This document shows positions 11,782-23,248 of a stretch of DNA of 64,000 nucleotides, piece by piece; positions within the stretch are counted from its first letter, which is position 1; each line of letters begins with the position of its first letter. The notes under the pieces were generated by a model. That model was not told where the DNA came from, did no database searches, and worked only from the letters and a program-made list of their open reading frames with translations. The stretch spans positions 65,345,832 to 65,409,831 of the forward strand of contig JARYHS010013631.1 of the NCBI GenBank assembly GCA_031002005.1. The letters are read 5' to 3'. This DNA comes from Vandiemenella viatica (lineage: Eukaryota > Arthropoda > Insecta > Orthoptera > Morabidae). The position numbers and the translations under genes are program-made.

Positions 11782-11965
11782 TTAATAAATTTCTCTCGGG
11801 CTTCCAGCCGTGTTAAGATGTTACATTTTTGGACATTTCGAAGGCGTCCAACCTCTGCCTTAATTATTGATATTGGTTGAGAATGAAGGCAGAGTTGGAC
11901 GCCTTCGAAACGTCCACAAATGTAACATCTTAACACGGCTGGAAGCCCGAGAGAAATTTATTAAT
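11782..11965. repeat. Local hairpin in right arm
   Basis: Mirror of the hairpin at 9626-9810 with the same GGGCTTCCAGCCG / CGGCTGGAAGCCC sides. Both hairpins keep a GGCT-GGA-AGCC stem followed by a purine run, which slightly resembles stem II plus GAAA of hammerhead ribozymes, but the other core nucleotides do not match. Confidence 0.8.
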
Positions 11966-13429
11966 AATAATAAGGTCACTGATTCGAGTTCTTCTGCGCA
12001 TATGGTTGCTTTGAATGAGTGTAGTGTTCGTCTTGTGTTGACTTACAATAGAGTTCCACATTACCTCAACAAAGGCTGACACAATAGTCAGCAGGTTAAA
12101 TGGTCAAAGGCACGGAAGGTCATAAAATATTTACATCAGTAGATGGAGGCATGTCAATTTTCAATAACGTGCACACGTGCACTTCCAGTTTTTTTTTTTC
12201 TTCTTTTAAATAGCTCCATTATCACGGAATATTGATTCAATTAATTTTGTAATCAAATAGTGCAAGTAGAACATTACAAGACGCAATGAGGGTATGCTGA
12301 AGTTAAAATCCTCGAGAAGTAATTTTCAGAAATTTTTAATGACCTATACATATTAGTTCAATGTTATTTTTCAACATTTTCATCGGTCTTCTAATTATGA
12401 TGAAGTAACTTTAATATGTTATGAAGTTGTTTCTGTTACTTTCGGCAAATGACTGTCACTGTATTTGTAGGTGCTCGTAATTCGAAAATGGGCATATTTC
12501 GTGTACGGATGGTCATATTCACAAATTTTATTAGAGCTAATTCTACTGAACAAGTGTTCTTCACTTCCTCAGAGCCACTGGTAAATAAACACTTCCTCGA
12601 AACGTTTGTCACGGTTACTTCCTCCTTGCGTCTGAACTGAGCCAGCAGAAGATCTTCTTCTTACGAAATAACCACGCATAATGTTAAAGAGATTAAATCC
12701 TATACACTCAACTGAAATTAAATACCCCTCCCGTGTGCACTAAACAGATTCACTATAGTACGCCTACTTTCCAAATTTTTTATCCTAATACGTGTTTAGA
12801 ACTCAGCCATGTTACTAGTTGGCACCAAATAAGGAATATTTTTTTGTGAGATGAGGTGGCGAGATATTTTTGAAGGGCCAATTGCCTTTTGGTTCAATAA
12901 AATTGTCTTTAAATTTTTAATGGCATTCCTCCCGATAGCCATTCATCCAGCTAAACCGTTTTGTGTGTGTTATCCTGTGTACTGATGTATTTCCAAATGC
13001 TTTTTGCTCATACAATTGAAAGACGATACAAGACATACCACAATACCTACTTTAACACCCATGCCTCTGGCCGGAATCGCACCAGTGACCGAGAGTCCCT
13101 GTAACGCCCAAGCCATTCCATCCGGAAAGGACAGGGGTTTGAAATCTTCGTGTATCCATCCGTATTTCGGTATATGCATGATTAATCGAAATCACTCCGT
13201 GAGTGTTGGGATGATTCTCTGGTAAGGCCAAGGCTGAATTCCTTCCCGAAACATGCACCAAGTCCTTTTCTCTCTATAATGATTTCCACGTCGACCAGCC
13301 CTAAAACAACACCGAACTAGAGACTCTCCACATGTGGAAATAGCACTCTAGTCCCTTCGCTACCATGCTCGGCCGTTGAATAAGATAAATCCAACAAGGG
13401 AAAAGGTCTAAAACACACCACAGAGATGT

Positions 13430-13668
13430 AATTATTTTTATTTGAGCTAATTATGTTTTGCTTCCAGCGTTACATCTAATCGAGGTTATTAGAGGCAGGA
13501 AAGGACTGGGGAAAAGTAATGGGAGGAATTCGTCCATGCCTTTTGAAGGAACAATCCCGGCATTCGCCTGGAGTGATTTGGGGGAAACCATCTAAAAACG
13601 TTTACCTGGATGGCTAGATGGGTATTCGAACCCACGACCTCCCTAAAGCCGGATACACATACCCACCA
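13430..13668 (-). mobile_element. SINE family 1 copy in right arm
   Basis: Mirror image of the left-arm copy at 7916-8150. On the plus strand it shows the reversed body (CGCCTGGAGTGATTTGGGG) and the reversed B box (GGGTATTCGAACCC). It differs from its partner by scattered substitutions and small indels. Confidence 0.75.
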
Positions 13669-13674
13669 CGTTTT

Positions 13675-13885
13675 TTTTTGTCTTCGTCATATCTTCGGCG
13701 CCAATGTGATATGAATCCTGATAGTATTGGAAACTAGGATCGGGTAAGAATTTCAGCCACCGCTTTTTGAAGGAACTTTTCTGGAGTTCAGCTGGAGAGA
13801 TTTACGAAAATCATGGAATACTGAAACTGGATGCCCGACGGGGTTTGAATTCGCGGCCTCCCGAATGCCAGGCAACAGTGTTACC
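13675..13885 (-). mobile_element. tRNA-headed SINE copy in right arm
   Basis: Mirror image of the copy at 7690-7905. The reversed tRNA-like head with GGGGTTTGAATT lies at the right and the A-rich end at the left. Confidence 0.6.
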
Positions 13886-14892
13886 TATAACCCATTGGTC
13901 TTGGACGGCAGAAATAAAGCTCGACAGAAAATTTTATAGAAGTATCAGTGTTAGAAACAAAGAGAGAGATTGATAGTTTTACTACTTCCATCTTCCAGAT
14001 TTAAAATGTTGGAACCGCTAATCACATTGCAGACGGATTTTTTTTTTTTATTTATTTACTGTTCTTAATCATTATTATTACTACTAAAACTGTTGCTACT
14101 GCGTTCAAGTTTAGCTTACCTTCTAAATATGGTATTATGAAAAACAAAATTAAGGTGTTAATATTCCGCACCATTTAATTTTCTGGAATAGTTTATTTAT
14201 ATTTCGTGACTTAGTTTACCATTAGAGTTCTTCGTGAATGCTCTTTCTACTTACCCTTAACCTTTGTGTGTATTTGTCACACGCACAGTTCTATAACGCT
14301 GCAGCGTTAGAAAGTGTAACTAAGTCCATTCAAACTCTCTTTTTGGTTTTCCGTGCGTAATTTAGCGATTCTTTTCTGTATTTGCCATATAATTGCGTTT
14401 GCTAGCGAATTGTTAACTGTTTATTCGAGGAAAAAAAAAATACGCAACGGTTATCAAAATTACGAAAAAACTGTTACCATCTCTCTATAATTAATCAATT
14501 TGGTTATTTAAATAATTATTATGACTAAAATGATGATATTCGTGATTATTTTTACTGCAGAACTCCGAACTTTCCCTCTGAGCGTCTGCGAGTTTCTTGC
14601 TGCGCGGGCTCATTTTTTTAGTCTTGGGTAAAGTGCTGGGTATGAGAGGTCTATTTTATCATGAATTTAGTGTACCACCTACCAGTTATGCTGTCCCATG
14701 CGGTATTCGTGTCTGGAACGAAGCATAATCGAAAGGCGAGGGGTCTCTCGAATTCTGTCCCCGACTGTACATCATTGGCAACGTTCACACTTTTTATCAC
14801 CGTAACTCATTACAAGTATTTGATAATAGATGTTGATATCACAAAGGTTCACTGTTACCTTGAAAACTTCTGTTTATAAAACAATACTGAAT

Positions 14893-16446
14893 TAAGGATT
14901 GCAATCCCGCAGTGTTTTCAATCCCGCGGGATCCACGCATATATTTAAAACATAGTTACTTAAAACGTTAATAAATTAAATAATAATTAAATTAATAAAT
15001 AATTTTTAATGTTAAATGATAAAAATTAACAGTTTACAATATTTTGATTGGCAAAATGGCAATAAAACTTTTTAGCATGTCTTAAGTGTATTTTGAGGTT
15101 TTACATTTTTGTTTTTTAATCTAAACCAATTATTAAATAAATAATAAAAATGAAAATATTGAGTCTTAGGTCATATTATATGCCTTACAATACATCACAT
15201 AAGTTTTAAAATATGGTTTTCTTAATGGCCAAGTTACCAGAGTGTTTTTTTTAAAATTATAAATAAAAGTTCTATAACACCGGGAAAAGCATTCCATTTC
15301 ACAAAGTGAAGTGAATATACTCTGTAAAGTATAGACTTGGCTCAGAACAAGATTTCATAACTTTTTGTCACTGCAGAAGCACGAGACTTGGCCTTTTTTT
15401 TTTTTCGTGATTCATTATTATATCTCCTGATTCCTTGATTGATATTACAGTTGATTCACTGTTATTAAAAGAAACTACTCACCAACACGTAAAACTGTCA
15501 AGTATTTCAGATTTACTTATGTGGCGTAACGACGTTTTTTAGAGTGGAAATTATTATTTTTGAGTAAGAAGGAGACTTTCTCGGCGAATTGCAGTGAAGT
15601 CCTCATAGGTTGTATCTCCTGATTTCATTGCAAACACACGAAATTTCACACGTGAGGAAGACTGCGGAGGCAGCTCGTCGAAGTATGGTGTTCCCACAAC
15701 ACAATTTGTCGATACACCCTTAAAAATTTCATTATAACTTTTTTTACCCTTTAGTCGAAATAATAACAAGGAGAAGAGGGATAATCGAAAACTTGAGCGG
15801 CACATGTAAGCAGGTGGCTTTCGTCAAAGAAACGCAATAACGGCAGCAGCCAAAACAACATTAAGTCAAAGGATATACAATTTCTTTTTGATAGCTGTTA
15901 AATAAATAGGTACACGAACGCGCTCTTTAAAATTACGATACCATTAGTTTAATATCAACGAATAATCAAATTTTTCAGCCGCAAATTAGGAAATTGTTAC
16001 GATTACTTTATCTGCAAATACAGAAAATGGGAATAATAAAACCGTGAATAAAGGCTGTAACTGTGTAGTTCAGATTACGTGTGCGACATTTAAAAAATAA
16101 TTATATAGTTAGAAAATCGTACTAAATACGCTCCATAACTCAGATTACAGAAATGTGTACTCGAAACAAACGTAAGTTCTGATGAATACCTAAAAGTGTA
16201 TTTAATTTCTTACGATTGACGAAGGTTGACAAAAACAAACGCTTGTTCACATGAGTCAAATGCCAACTGGAAGGGTACAGGCAAACAGTGCAAAATATCC
16301 GACAGAGACCGAGTGGGGCAGCGAGTCATGCAGAGTGACACGCGTTTCCGCCGGATTTTGCGGATTGCGGATCCGCTTAATTTCGTGCGGGATCCGCCAG
16401 ACTGTCTAATGATGCGGGATCCAGCTTTGCTGGATTGCAATCCTTA
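14893..16446. mobile_element. hAT-like non-autonomous element, 1.55 kb
   Basis: Terminal inverted repeats TAAGGATTGCAATCC (left) and its exact reverse complement (right) bound the interval. Subterminal GCGGGATCC-type motifs occur near both ends. The flanking 8-mers TACTGAAT and AACAGAAT agree at six of eight positions, consistent with the 8-bp target duplication of hAT transposons (family knowledge). The interior is AT-rich and lacks a transposase frame; the frame of about 80 codons at 15554-15805 on the minus strand shows no known motif. I infer a MITE-like or internally deleted derivative. Confidence 0.7.
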
Positions 16447-16754
16447 AACAGAATCCTTAAACTATTATTACACACCACAATAACAGTGAAAATAATATAA
16501 TGTCTCATACTGCATTTTTTTTTTTTTGCCATTAGTCTTTTTTCTGGTTCCATGCAATATTTGTATATTTTAATTTACTATCTTCAGGTCAACATAGCAG
16601 TTAAAACTGTGAGGTAAAAAATTAAACGTGTATGACATTATTAGCCGGGATATCGCAAAACGTTTCAACTGCCAGATGACACAGTTTTCGTTTCACCCTA
16701 TATGCTCCTTTCGACATGTCTTCCCGTTACAATATAGGTTAGTTTCATAGGTTT
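16447..16754. other. Short spacer before the minisatellite
   Basis: AT-rich sequence without a recognisable feature. A second CCTTAAAC copy just right of the hAT-like element may be a footprint or chance. Confidence 0.4.
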
Positions 16755-19700
16755 TTAGATAGAAATCAGATAGGATTCAGATAGGAATCAGGTAGGAATC
16801 AGGAAGGAATTAGATAGGCATCAGATAGGATTCAGATAGGAATCCAGATAGCAATCAGCAAAGATTCAGGTAGGAATCATATAGGAATTTTTTGGGAATA
16901 AGGTAGGAATCCGATAGGAATCAAGTAGGAATCAGATAGGAATAATATATGATTCATATGGGAATCATATGGGAATCAGATAGAAATCCGATAGGAATCA
17001 GGTAGGAATCAGATAGGAATCAGATAGGATTCAGATAGGAATCATATAGGAATTTTTTGGGAATAAGGTAGGAATCCGATAGGAATCAGGTAGGAATCAG
17101 ATAGGAATCATATATGATTCAGATAGGAATCATATATGATTCAGATAGGAATCAGATAGGAATCAGATAGGAATCAGATAGGATTCAGATAGGAATCAGG
17201 TAGCAATCAGATAAGAATCATGTAGGAATCAGATAGGAATCAGGTGGGATTCAGATAGGAATCAGATAGATTTCAGGTAGGATTGAGTAAGGAATCAGAT
17301 AGGTATCAGATAGAATTCAGATAGGAATCAGGTAGGAATCAGGTAGGAATTAGATGGGATTCAGATAGGATTCAGATAGGAATCAGATAGCAGTCAGAAA
17401 GGATTCTGGTAGATTTCAGATAGGAATTAGATAGGAATCTGGTAGGAATCAGATAAGAATCATATACGAATCAGATATAATTCAGATAGGAATCAGATAG
17501 GAATCTGGTAGGAATCAATGGGATTTAGATATCATTCAGATAGGAATCATATAGGATTCATATAGGAATCAGATAGGAATCAGAGAGCAATCAGGTTGGA
17601 ATCAGAAAGGAGTCAGATATAATTCCGATAGGAATCATATAGGAATCATTTAGGAATCATATGGGAATCAAATAGGAATCTAGTAAGAATCAGGTAGGAA
17701 TCAGATGGGAATCATTTAGGATTCAGAAAGGAATTCGTTAGGACTCAAATAGAAGTCAGATAGGAATCAGGTAGGAATAAGATAGTAATCATACAGGAAT
17801 CAGATAGGATTCAGATTGGAATTAGATAGGAATCAGATATGAATCACATAGGAATCAGATAGGATTCAGGTAGGAATGGGATAGGAATCAGACAGGTATC
17901 AGATAGGAATCAGAAAGGTATCAGATAGGAATCAGATAGGAATCAGGTAGGAAACAGGTAGGAATTAGATAGGTTCAGATAGGAAACAGATAGCAATCAG
18001 GTTGGAATCAGATAGGAGTCAGATAGGAATCATATGAGTATCAGATAGGAATCCAATAGGAATCAGGTAGGAATCAAATAGGAATCATATAAGATTCAGA
18101 TAGGAATCAGTTAGGAATCAAATAGAATTCAGATAAGATCAGGTAGAATTAAGATAGTAACCATATAGGAATAAGATAGGATTCAGATGGGTATCACATA
18201 GGAATCAGATATGAATCCCATAGGAATCAGATAGGAATCAGATAGGATTCAGGTAGGAATCATTTAGGAATCAGAATGGATTCAGATAGAAATCAGATTT
18301 GAAACAAATAGGAATCAGATAGGAATGTGGTAGGAATAAGATGGGATTTAGATAGGAGTCAGATAGGAATCCTATAGGATTCATATAGGAATCAGTTAGG
18401 AATCAGGTTGGAGTCAGATAGGAATCAGATAGGATTCAGATGGGAATCAAATAGGACTCATATGGGAATCAGATAGGATCTGATTCGAATCAGTTTGGAA
18501 TCATAAAGGAATCTGATAAGATTCAGACTAGAATGAGATAAGAAGCAGATAGGAATCACATAGGAATCAGATAGGAATCAGGTAGGAATCACAAAGGAAC
18601 CAGATAGGATTCAGGTAGGAATGAGATAGGAATCAGATAGGTATCAGATAGAATTCAGATATGAATCAGGTAGGAACCAGGAAGGAATCGGATTGAATCA
18701 GATAGGAATCACATAGGAATCATATAGTAATCACATGGGAATGAGGTAGTAATCAGATAGCAATCTGATTGGAATCAGATGGGAATCAGGTTGGAATCAG
18801 ATAGGAATCAGATAGGATTCAGATAGGAATCAGGTAGAAACAGATAGGAATCTTGTAAGAATTGGATAAGAAACATATAGGAATCGGATAGAATTCAGAT
18901 AGGAATTTGATTTGTATCAGTAAGGAATCAGATAGGAATCTGGTAAGAATCAGATTGGATTTAGATAGGATTCATATAGGATTCATATAGGAATCAGATA
19001 GGATTCAGATAGGAAACAGGTAGGAATTAGACAGGCTTCAGATAAGATTCAGATAGGAATCAGATAGCAATCAGAGAGGATTCAGGAAGGAATAAGGTAT
19101 AGATCAGATAGGATTCAAATAGAAATCAGGTAGAAACATAAAGGAATCTTGTTGGAATCAGATAAGAATAATATAGGAATCAGATAAGAATCAGATTTGA
19201 ATCAGATTGGAATCAGATAAGAATCAGGTAGCAATCAGATAGGAATAATGTGGAATCAGATAGGAATCAGGTAGGAATCAGATAGGAGTCAGATAGAATT
19301 CAAAAAGGATTGAGTTAGGAATCAGATAGGTATCATATAGAATTCAGATAGGAATCAGGTAGGAATTAGATAGGAATCATATAGGATTCAGATAGGAATC
19401 AGTTAGGAATCGAATAGAATTAAGATAGGAATCAGGTAGGAATAAGATGGTAATGATATAGGAATCAGATAAGATTCAGATTGAAATCAGATAGGAAACA
19501 GATATGAATCACATAGGAATCAGATAGTAATCAGATAGGATTCAGGTAGGAATGGGATAGGAATCAGATAGTTATCAGATAGGATTCAGATAGGAATCAG
19601 GTAGGATACCGGTAGGAATTAGATAGGTTTTATATAGGATTCAGATAGAAACAGATAGCATTCAGATCGGATTCAGGTAGGATTCAGATTGGAATCAGAT

Positions 19701-21803
19701 AGGAATCAGATGGGAATCAGATAGGATTCAGGTAGGAATGAGATAGGAATCAGATAAAAATCAGATAGGTATCAGATGGGATTCAGGTAGCATTCGGATT
19801 GGAATCAGATAGGAATCAGATTGGACTCAGATAGTAATCAGAAAGGAATCAGATAAGAATCAGATAGGAATCAGATAGGAATCAGGTAAGTATCATATAG
19901 GAATCAGAATGGATTCAGATATGAATCAGATTTGAAACAAATAGGAATCAGATAGGAATGTGGTACGAATCAGATGGGATTTAGATAGGAGTCAGATAGG
20001 AATCATATAGGATTCATATAGGAATCAGATAGGATTCAGATAGGAATAAGGTAGGAATCAAGTAGGAATTAGATAGGCTTCATATAGGATTCAGATAGGA
20101 ATTAGATAGCAATCGCAAGGGTTTAAGGAAAGAATCAGGTTTGAATCAGATAGGAATCAGGTAGGAATCAGGTAGAAACAGATAGGAACCTTGTTGGAAT
20201 CAGATAAGAATCATATATGAATCAGATAGCATTCATATAGGAATCAGATTTGAATCAGATAGGAATGAGATAGGAATCTGGTAATAATCAGATAAGAAAC
20301 ATATAGGAATCAGATAGAATACACATAGGAATCTGATTTGAATCAGATAGGAATCAGGTGAGAATCAGATGGGATTTACCTGGACTCAGATAGGAATCAT
20401 ATAGGATTCATATAGGAATCTGATAGGAATTAGATAGGAATCAGATTAGAATCAGATTGGAATCAGGTAGCAATCAGCTGCGAATCATGTGGAATCAGAT
20501 AGGAATCAGGTATCAATCATATAGGAATCAGAGAGAATTCGGGTAGGCTTAAGTTAGGAATCAAATAGGTATCAGATAGAATTCAGATAGGAATCACGTA
20601 GGAATTAGATAGGATTCAGATAGTATTCAGATAGGAATCAGATAGAAGACCGAAAGGATTCAGATAGGATTCAGATAGGAATTAGATAGGAATCTGGTAG
20701 GAATCAGATAAGAATCATATACGAATCAGATATAATTCAGAGACGAATCAGATAGGCATCTGGTAGGAATCAGATGGGATTTAGATATCATTCAGATAGG
20801 AATCATATAGGATTCATATAGAAAATCAGATACGAATCAGGTTGGAATCAAAGAGGAGTCAAACATAATTCGGATAGGAATCATATAGGAATCATATAGG
20901 AATCATATGGGAATCAGATAGGAATCCAGTAGGAATCAGGAAGGAATCAGATAGGAATCAAATCGGATTCAGATAGGAATCAGTTAGGAATCAAATAGAA
21001 TTCAGATAGGAATCAGGTAGGAATAAGATGTTAAGCATATAGGAATCAGATATGATTTAGATTGGAATCAGATACGAATCAGATATGAATCACATAGGAA
21101 TCAGATAGAAATCAGGTAGGAATCAAATAGGAATCAGATAGGATTCAGGTTGGAATGGGATAGGAATCAGATAGGTATCAGATAGGATTCAGATAGGAAT
21201 CAGATAGGAAACAGGTAGGAATTAGGATTTAGATCCGATTCAGGTAGGATTCAGATAGAAATCAGATTGGAATCAGATGGGAATCAGATAGGATTCAGGT
21301 TAGAATGAGATAGGAATCAGATAAAAATCAGATAGGAATCAGATGGGATTCAGGTAGCATTCGGATTGGATTCAGATAGGAATCAGATTGGAATCAGATA
21401 GGCCTCAAGAAAGGAATCAGATAAGAATCAGATAGGAATCAGATAGGATTCAGGTAAGAATCATATAGGAATCAGAATGGATTCAGATAGGAATCAGTTT
21501 TGAAACAAACAGGAATCAGCTAGAAATGTGATAGGAATCAGAAGGGAAACCTATGGGATTCATATAGGAATCAGATAGGAATCAGGTTGGAGTCAGATAT
21601 TAATCAGATAGGATTCAGATTGGAGTCAGATAGGAAGCAGATAGGAATCACATAGGAATTAGATAGGAATCAGGTAGGAATCAGATAAGAAACAGTTAGG
21701 AATCAGATAGTATTCAGGTAGGAATGAGATTGGAATCAGATAGGTATTAGAATTCAGATAGGAATCAGGTAGGAAACAGGAAGGAATGAGATGGGATTTA
21801 GAT
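16755..21803 (+). repeat. 11-bp minisatellite array, about 5 kb, plus orientation
   Basis: Hundreds of tandem copies of an 11-bp unit whose commonest forms are GATAGGAATCA, GATAGGATTCA and GGTAGGAATCA. Unit divergence is moderate. Distinctive variants recur in the same order at long range: a GAATAAGATAGTAATCAT-type block occurs at about 17776, 19441 and 21022, and a CAGAATGGATTCAG block at 18272, 19905 and 21473. This gives a higher-order period of about 1.6 kb. A shorter duplication of about 165 bp repeats a block with TTTTTTGGG at about 16888 and 17053. The array runs into the assembly gap, so its true length is unknown. TAG in nearly every unit rules out plus-strand coding. Confidence 0.95.
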
Positions 21804-22803
21804 NNNNNNNNNNNNNNNNNNNNNNNNNNNNNNNNNNNNNNNNNNNNNNNNNNNNNNNNNNNNNNNNNNNNNNNNNNNNNNNNNNNNNNNNNNNNNNNNN
21901 NNNNNNNNNNNNNNNNNNNNNNNNNNNNNNNNNNNNNNNNNNNNNNNNNNNNNNNNNNNNNNNNNNNNNNNNNNNNNNNNNNNNNNNNNNNNNNNNNNNN
22001 NNNNNNNNNNNNNNNNNNNNNNNNNNNNNNNNNNNNNNNNNNNNNNNNNNNNNNNNNNNNNNNNNNNNNNNNNNNNNNNNNNNNNNNNNNNNNNNNNNNN
22101 NNNNNNNNNNNNNNNNNNNNNNNNNNNNNNNNNNNNNNNNNNNNNNNNNNNNNNNNNNNNNNNNNNNNNNNNNNNNNNNNNNNNNNNNNNNNNNNNNNNN
22201 NNNNNNNNNNNNNNNNNNNNNNNNNNNNNNNNNNNNNNNNNNNNNNNNNNNNNNNNNNNNNNNNNNNNNNNNNNNNNNNNNNNNNNNNNNNNNNNNNNNN
22301 NNNNNNNNNNNNNNNNNNNNNNNNNNNNNNNNNNNNNNNNNNNNNNNNNNNNNNNNNNNNNNNNNNNNNNNNNNNNNNNNNNNNNNNNNNNNNNNNNNNN
22401 NNNNNNNNNNNNNNNNNNNNNNNNNNNNNNNNNNNNNNNNNNNNNNNNNNNNNNNNNNNNNNNNNNNNNNNNNNNNNNNNNNNNNNNNNNNNNNNNNNNN
22501 NNNNNNNNNNNNNNNNNNNNNNNNNNNNNNNNNNNNNNNNNNNNNNNNNNNNNNNNNNNNNNNNNNNNNNNNNNNNNNNNNNNNNNNNNNNNNNNNNNNN
22601 NNNNNNNNNNNNNNNNNNNNNNNNNNNNNNNNNNNNNNNNNNNNNNNNNNNNNNNNNNNNNNNNNNNNNNNNNNNNNNNNNNNNNNNNNNNNNNNNNNNN
22701 NNNNNNNNNNNNNNNNNNNNNNNNNNNNNNNNNNNNNNNNNNNNNNNNNNNNNNNNNNNNNNNNNNNNNNNNNNNNNNNNNNNNNNNNNNNNNNNNNNNN
22801 NNN
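21804..22803. other. Assembly gap, exactly 1000 N
   Basis: Exactly one thousand N, probably a fixed-size placeholder, set inside the minisatellite. The real length and orientation of what is missing are unknown. All long reading frames crossing it are artefacts. Confidence 0.98.
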
Positions 22804-23248
22804 AAACTCCAGTAAGATTTCGCATCTGCAGAGAGGGATTTAAAGGCCCTGCAGGCAGGAAACTCTGTTCTTAGGCATAGGCGGAACAGTGAATGGAAGG
22901 AAGTCAGCTCTGGCAGGAGAGGTAGGAGACGCTGTCTGTCTGATGGTTTCCAGTTGGAGACATCCAATGTGTTTCGGCCATTGGAGGATCTAGATGGTGA
23001 CTCTGAGGACCGTCAGGTTGGAATGAATGATCTGGGTTCTTGCAAAGTAAAAGGGAAATGTTTTCAGGGTGAATCTAAAAGTAAACGCAGGAAGGTACTG
23101 TTACTTGGGAGCAGTCACGGGAGGGGAATCAGTGAGATGGTTCAGTCTGACTTGGGGCCAGATTATGAAGTCTGCAGTATTTTCAAACCAAATGCAGATC
23201 TTGGAAGTGTGGTAGCAAATGTGAAAGACCTACCTAAAGATTTTTCAG
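22804..23248 (+). pseudogene. LINE ORF1 fragment with SGNH esterase-like motif
   Basis: The plus-strand frame from 22954 includes KVLLLGSSHGRGISEMV and NADLGSVVANV. GSSHGRG fits block I (GDSH-type nucleophile region) of the SGNH/GDSL esterase domain known in ORF1 of CR1-like LINEs (family knowledge). The closest visible relative is the minus-strand copy at 30851-31486, which continues to the later block with IVIVGGPGNSID. Here the frame is cut off by the minisatellite at 23249, and upstream it emerges from the N gap. ORF1 is thought to bind RNA or assist the LINE RNP. This is a fragment, not a working gene. Confidence 0.7.

Larger units (their letters stand above)
6814..14767. mobile_element. 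Giant long-inverted-repeat element with Tc1-like ends
   Basis: The whole interval is bounded by matching outer ends. The left end begins TA|CAGTCGGGGACAGAATT and the right end finishes AATTCTGTCCCCGACTG|TA, so each end abuts a TA dinucleotide, as in Tc1/mariner insertions (family knowledge). From these ends inward the two sides mirror each other for about 3.2 kb. No transposase frame was found in the arms or the 1.5 kb spacer, so if it is a transposon it is non-autonomous. The alternative is an inverted segmental duplication of one Tc1-type element plus flanking repeats. High arm similarity implies recent formation or ongoing gene conversion. Confidence 0.6.
11568..14769 (-). repeat. Right arm of 3.2-kb inverted repeat
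   Basis: Reverse complement of the left arm, with the same order of hairpin, unassigned stretch, SINE composite, SINE pair, AT-rich part and outer terminus. It ends CCCCGACTGTA, matching the left outer end. No frame longer than about 75 codons is shared by the arms with any recognisable motif. Confidence 0.9.

Noticed and set aside
21659..21800. Repeat protein reading LIPISFLPDSY-like on the minus strand
   Set aside because: 11-bp units cycle through all frames and stops are frequent; open stretches are chance.
21659..22967. Several 350-390 codon open frames on both strands
   Set aside because: They are open only because they cross 1000 N.
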